The notes beneath the pieces were generated by a model, which was given only the letters and a program-made list of their open reading frames with translations, was not told where the DNA came from and searched no databases. Both the position numbers and the translations under genes were made by a program. Shown here one piece after another: positions 6,289-7,934 of a stretch of DNA of 7,934 bases. Origin of the DNA: Bacillota bacterium (GTDB taxonomy: Bacteria > Bacillota > Clostridia > Lachnospirales > Lachnospiraceae); contig JAEYOY010000037.1 of NCBI GenBank assembly GCA_023411215.1, forward strand, positions 1 to 7,934, given 5' to 3'. Position 1 is the first letter of the stretch; every line of letters starts with the position of its first letter.

Positions 6289-6307
6289 ATTGCGGTGTAT
6301 CCGCAAT
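6289..6307. promoter_or_regulatory. Small perfect hairpin in the leader of the HD gene
   Basis: ATTGCGG (6289-6295) and CCGCAAT (6301-6307) form a perfect 7-bp stem with a 5-base loop, GC-rich within an AT-rich spacer. It falls between the HD gene promoter and its ATG. No U-run follows on either strand, so it is not a typical terminator. An operator or an mRNA-stabilising stem are both possible. Confidence 0.35.
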
Positions 6308-6333
6308 ATCAAATACATACTTTACAAGAAGTG

Positions 6334-6362
6334 ATAATATACGATTGAAAAAACAGATACAA
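6334..6362 (-). promoter_or_regulatory. Candidate promoter for the HD-domain gene
   Basis: On the minus strand TTGTAT (6362-6357) is followed after exactly 17 bases by TATTAT (6339-6334). Both boxes are close to sigma-A consensus. Transcription would begin near 6327, giving a leader of about 100 bases that includes the hairpin at 6289-6307. Confidence 0.5.
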
Positions 6363-6625
6363 AACTATACCTTATATTAACATATCTTCAAATGCATTCC
6401 AATATCATTATGTAATTTTGATTATACTGCTTTTCTATTACATCAAATTTAAAGTAATTATCTTTAGCAATAACATAATCTGCTAAAAACGTAAAGCATA
6501 AATTTCCTTTACAAACATATTTAATCTCAGCAAATGATCCGTGCTGATTAATACATGAAGACTTTGGATATACTTGAAAATAATGTACTGTTCGTACGTG
6601 ATATATTTCTTATGAGGTGATAAAA

Positions 6626-7834
6626 ATGTTTTCAGTAAAAGAAAAAGCTCTATCAAATCAGTTAGAAAAAACATTTTATAAAAATATCTTTGCAAATCTT
6701 TTTTCAGACCCTTGTTCAATCAGATTTTGGGATGGTGAAGAAATTACTTATGGTACCGGAGAAATTCGGTTTAGAATTCTACTAAATGAGCCTTTGCCTA
6801 TTTCACAGATTATTGCTGATCCATCTGTATCCTTTGGGGAAGCTTATATGTTTCAAAAGCTTGATATTGAAGGAAATATTGAAGATGTGATTGAATCCTT
6901 ATATAAGAATTCAAAAAGCTTTTTAAGGGACAAAGAAAAATATAGCAAACTCCTAAATCCGATAAAGAATACATTACGAAAAAGTAAAGAGAATATCAGC
7001 TTTCATTATGATATCGGAAACGAATTCTATGAATTATGGCTGGATCAATCTATGACCTACTCCTGTGGTTATTATAAATCAGATAACGATACTCTTAATC
7101 AAGCACAAGTGAATAAGGTAGATTATATTCTCAAAAAATTAAACCTTAAGGAAGATCATACACTGCTTGATATCGGCTGCGGCTGGGGTGAATTGATGAT
7201 TTCCGCTGTGAAAAAGTATAAAGTAAAAGCATTGGGAGTTACTTTAAGCCAGGAGCAAATGGAGAAAGCCAATCAAAGAATGAAAGAAGAAGGTCTTGAA
7301 GAATTTGCTGAAGTACAATTAATGGACTATCGCAATATTAAAAATAGAACCTTTGATAGAATCGTTAGTGTCGGCATGATCGAGCATGTTGGAAAAGAAT
7401 ATCTTGCTGAATATTTCTCTATCATAAATTCCTTATTAAATAAGGGGGGAATCTCATTATTACATTGCATTACAAGCTTAAAAGGTGGAAACAACTCTTG
7501 GATTAACAAATATATTTTTCCGGGCGGTTATATCCCCACTGTAAATGAACTTGTTAATCATATATCATCAGAAGCCTTTTCCCTTCTTGATCTGGAGAGC
7601 CTAAGAAGACACTATGTTCGAACTTTGGAAAATTGGACCAGTAATTTTGAAGGTTCACTATCAAGGATTTCTCAAATGAAGGATGAAACCTTTATAAGAA
7701 TGTGGCGACTCTATCTGAATTCCTGTGCTGCATCATTTAAAGCCGGTAATATAGATATTCATCAGTTTCTTTTTTCAAAGGGTTTAGCAGATGATATCCC
7801 CTGGACAAGAAGTTATTTGTATACTTCAGAATAA
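6626..7834 (+). CDS. cfa: Cyclopropane-fatty-acyl-phospholipid synthase
   Basis: The enzyme uses S-adenosylmethionine to turn cis double bonds of membrane phospholipid acyl chains into cyclopropane rings, altering membrane properties under stress or in stationary phase. The 402-residue protein has an N-terminal lipid-binding-type region (FWDGEEITYG; DPSVSFGEAYMFQKLDIEG) and the linker SFHYDIGNEFYELWLD. Next come YSCGYY with Cys147, the SAM motif LLDIGCGWGE (180-189), and GMIEHVG with Glu253. HCITS with His280 and Ile282, FPGGYIP, and RRHYVRTLENW with Tyr330 complete the set. These match the E. coli bicarbonate/active-site residues Cys139, Glu239, His266, Ile268 and Tyr317 in order and nearly in spacing, so it should be active. 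The ATG at 6626 follows GAGGTG by 6 bases; an in-frame GTG at 6617 lies within that ribosome site and is rejected. It is the only plus-strand gene and diverges from the HD gene. Confidence 0.94.
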   Translation: MFSVKEKALSNQLEKTFYKNIFANLFSDPCSIRFWDGEEITYGTGEIRFRILLNEPLPISQIIADPSVSFGEAYMFQKLDIEGNIEDVIESLYKNSKSFLRDKEKYSKLLNPIKNTLRKSKENISFHYDIGNEFYELWLDQSMTYSCGYYKSDNDTLNQAQVNKVDYILKKLNLKEDHTLLDIGCGWGELMISAVKKYKVKALGVTLSQEQMEKANQRMKEEGLEEFAEVQLMDYRNIKNRTFDRIVSVGMIEHVGKEYLAEYFSIINSLLNKGGISLLHCITSLKGGNNSWINKYIFPGGYIPTVNELVNHISSEAFSLLDLESLRRHYVRTLENWTSNFEGSLSRISQMKDETFIRMWRLYLNSCAASFKAGNIDIHQFLFSKGLADDIPWTRSYLYTSE

Positions 7835-7934
7835 TATAGTACTATGCATTGTACTACCGAACAGAAATTCATTTGATTATATATTAATTTTATAATCGGG
7901 AGCATCTCAAAGTATGTGTAAACCTCTAAACTGA

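Larger units (their letters stand above)
6225..6625. other. 401-base divergent intergenic region between the HD gene and cfa
   Basis: This strongly AT-rich stretch must carry promoters in both directions. On the minus strand it holds the HD gene promoter (6334-6362) and a small hairpin (6289-6307). On the plus strand I see no convincing -35/-10 pair for cfa; TTGAAA near 6574 has no well-spaced -10. A 21-codon plus-strand ORF (6555-6620) ends in the cfa ribosome site but lacks its own ribosome site. Confidence 0.6.

Noticed and set aside
6555..6620. 21-codon plus-strand ORF (starting MKTLDILENN) whose stop lies in the cfa ribosome binding site
   Set aside because: Its end 5 bases before the cfa ATG is suggestive of coupling, but there is no Shine-Dalgarno before its ATG and no supporting stem structure.
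6483..6719. 78-codon minus-strand ORF across the start of cfa
   Set aside because: It overlaps the N-terminal coding region of cfa antisense, shows no recognisable motif and has no good ribosome site; a shadow frame.
7837..7897. Two inverted repeats after cfa (TAGTAC/GTACTA at 7837-7856 and GATTATA/TATAATC at 7875-7897) as terminators
   Set aside because: Stems are only 6-7 bp and AT-rich, loops are 8-9 bases and no U-tract follows either; not enough to call a terminator.

Overview
The window looks like chromosomal DNA of a low-GC Bacillota, most likely a clostridium of the Lachnospiraceae type. The reasons are AT-rich genes and spacers, strong AGGAGG-type ribosome binding sites, three secreted lipoproteins with clostridial-style lipoboxes, and a lipoprotein carrying a Cys/His motif I associate with that group. 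No rRNA, tRNA, CRISPR array, transposase or phage gene is visible.

Six larger genes lie on the minus strand and one on the plus strand. From the left end: a substrate-binding lipoprotein (85-1692) is translationally coupled to an upstream lipoprotein of unknown function (1685-2923). The pair is served by a good promoter near 3089-3119. Next is arr, a rifamycin ADP-ribosyltransferase (3278-3757), closed by a hairpin terminator at 3233-3260. It is preceded by a previously unlisted 12-codon leader ORF (3783-3821) enclosed in a 10-bp inverted repeat. Upstream are a VOC/glyoxalase-like protein (3850-4275) and a third lipoprotein with two Asp-rich FG-GAP-like motifs (4454-5347). Then come an 18-bp tandem repeat array (5507-5668) and an HD-domain 5'-nucleotidase-like protein (5661-6224). 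Divergent from these, on the plus strand, is a cyclopropane-fatty-acyl-phospholipid synthase (6626-7834).

The genes do not form one pathway. The most suggestive unit is arr with its leader: a candidate promoter at the end of the VOC gene, then a strong Shine-Dalgarno, then the aromatic-rich peptide MSYLFWYYVKKI, then the arr ribosome site 12 bases after the leader stop. This is the layout of translation-attenuated antibiotic resistance genes. It is unexpected here because rifamycins act on RNA polymerase rather than the ribosome. arr is also much richer in GC than its neighbours, which suggests horizontal acquisition. The second unusual structure is the 18-bp repeat array, which begins inside the last codons of the HD gene and puts a stop codon in frame in nearly every unit.
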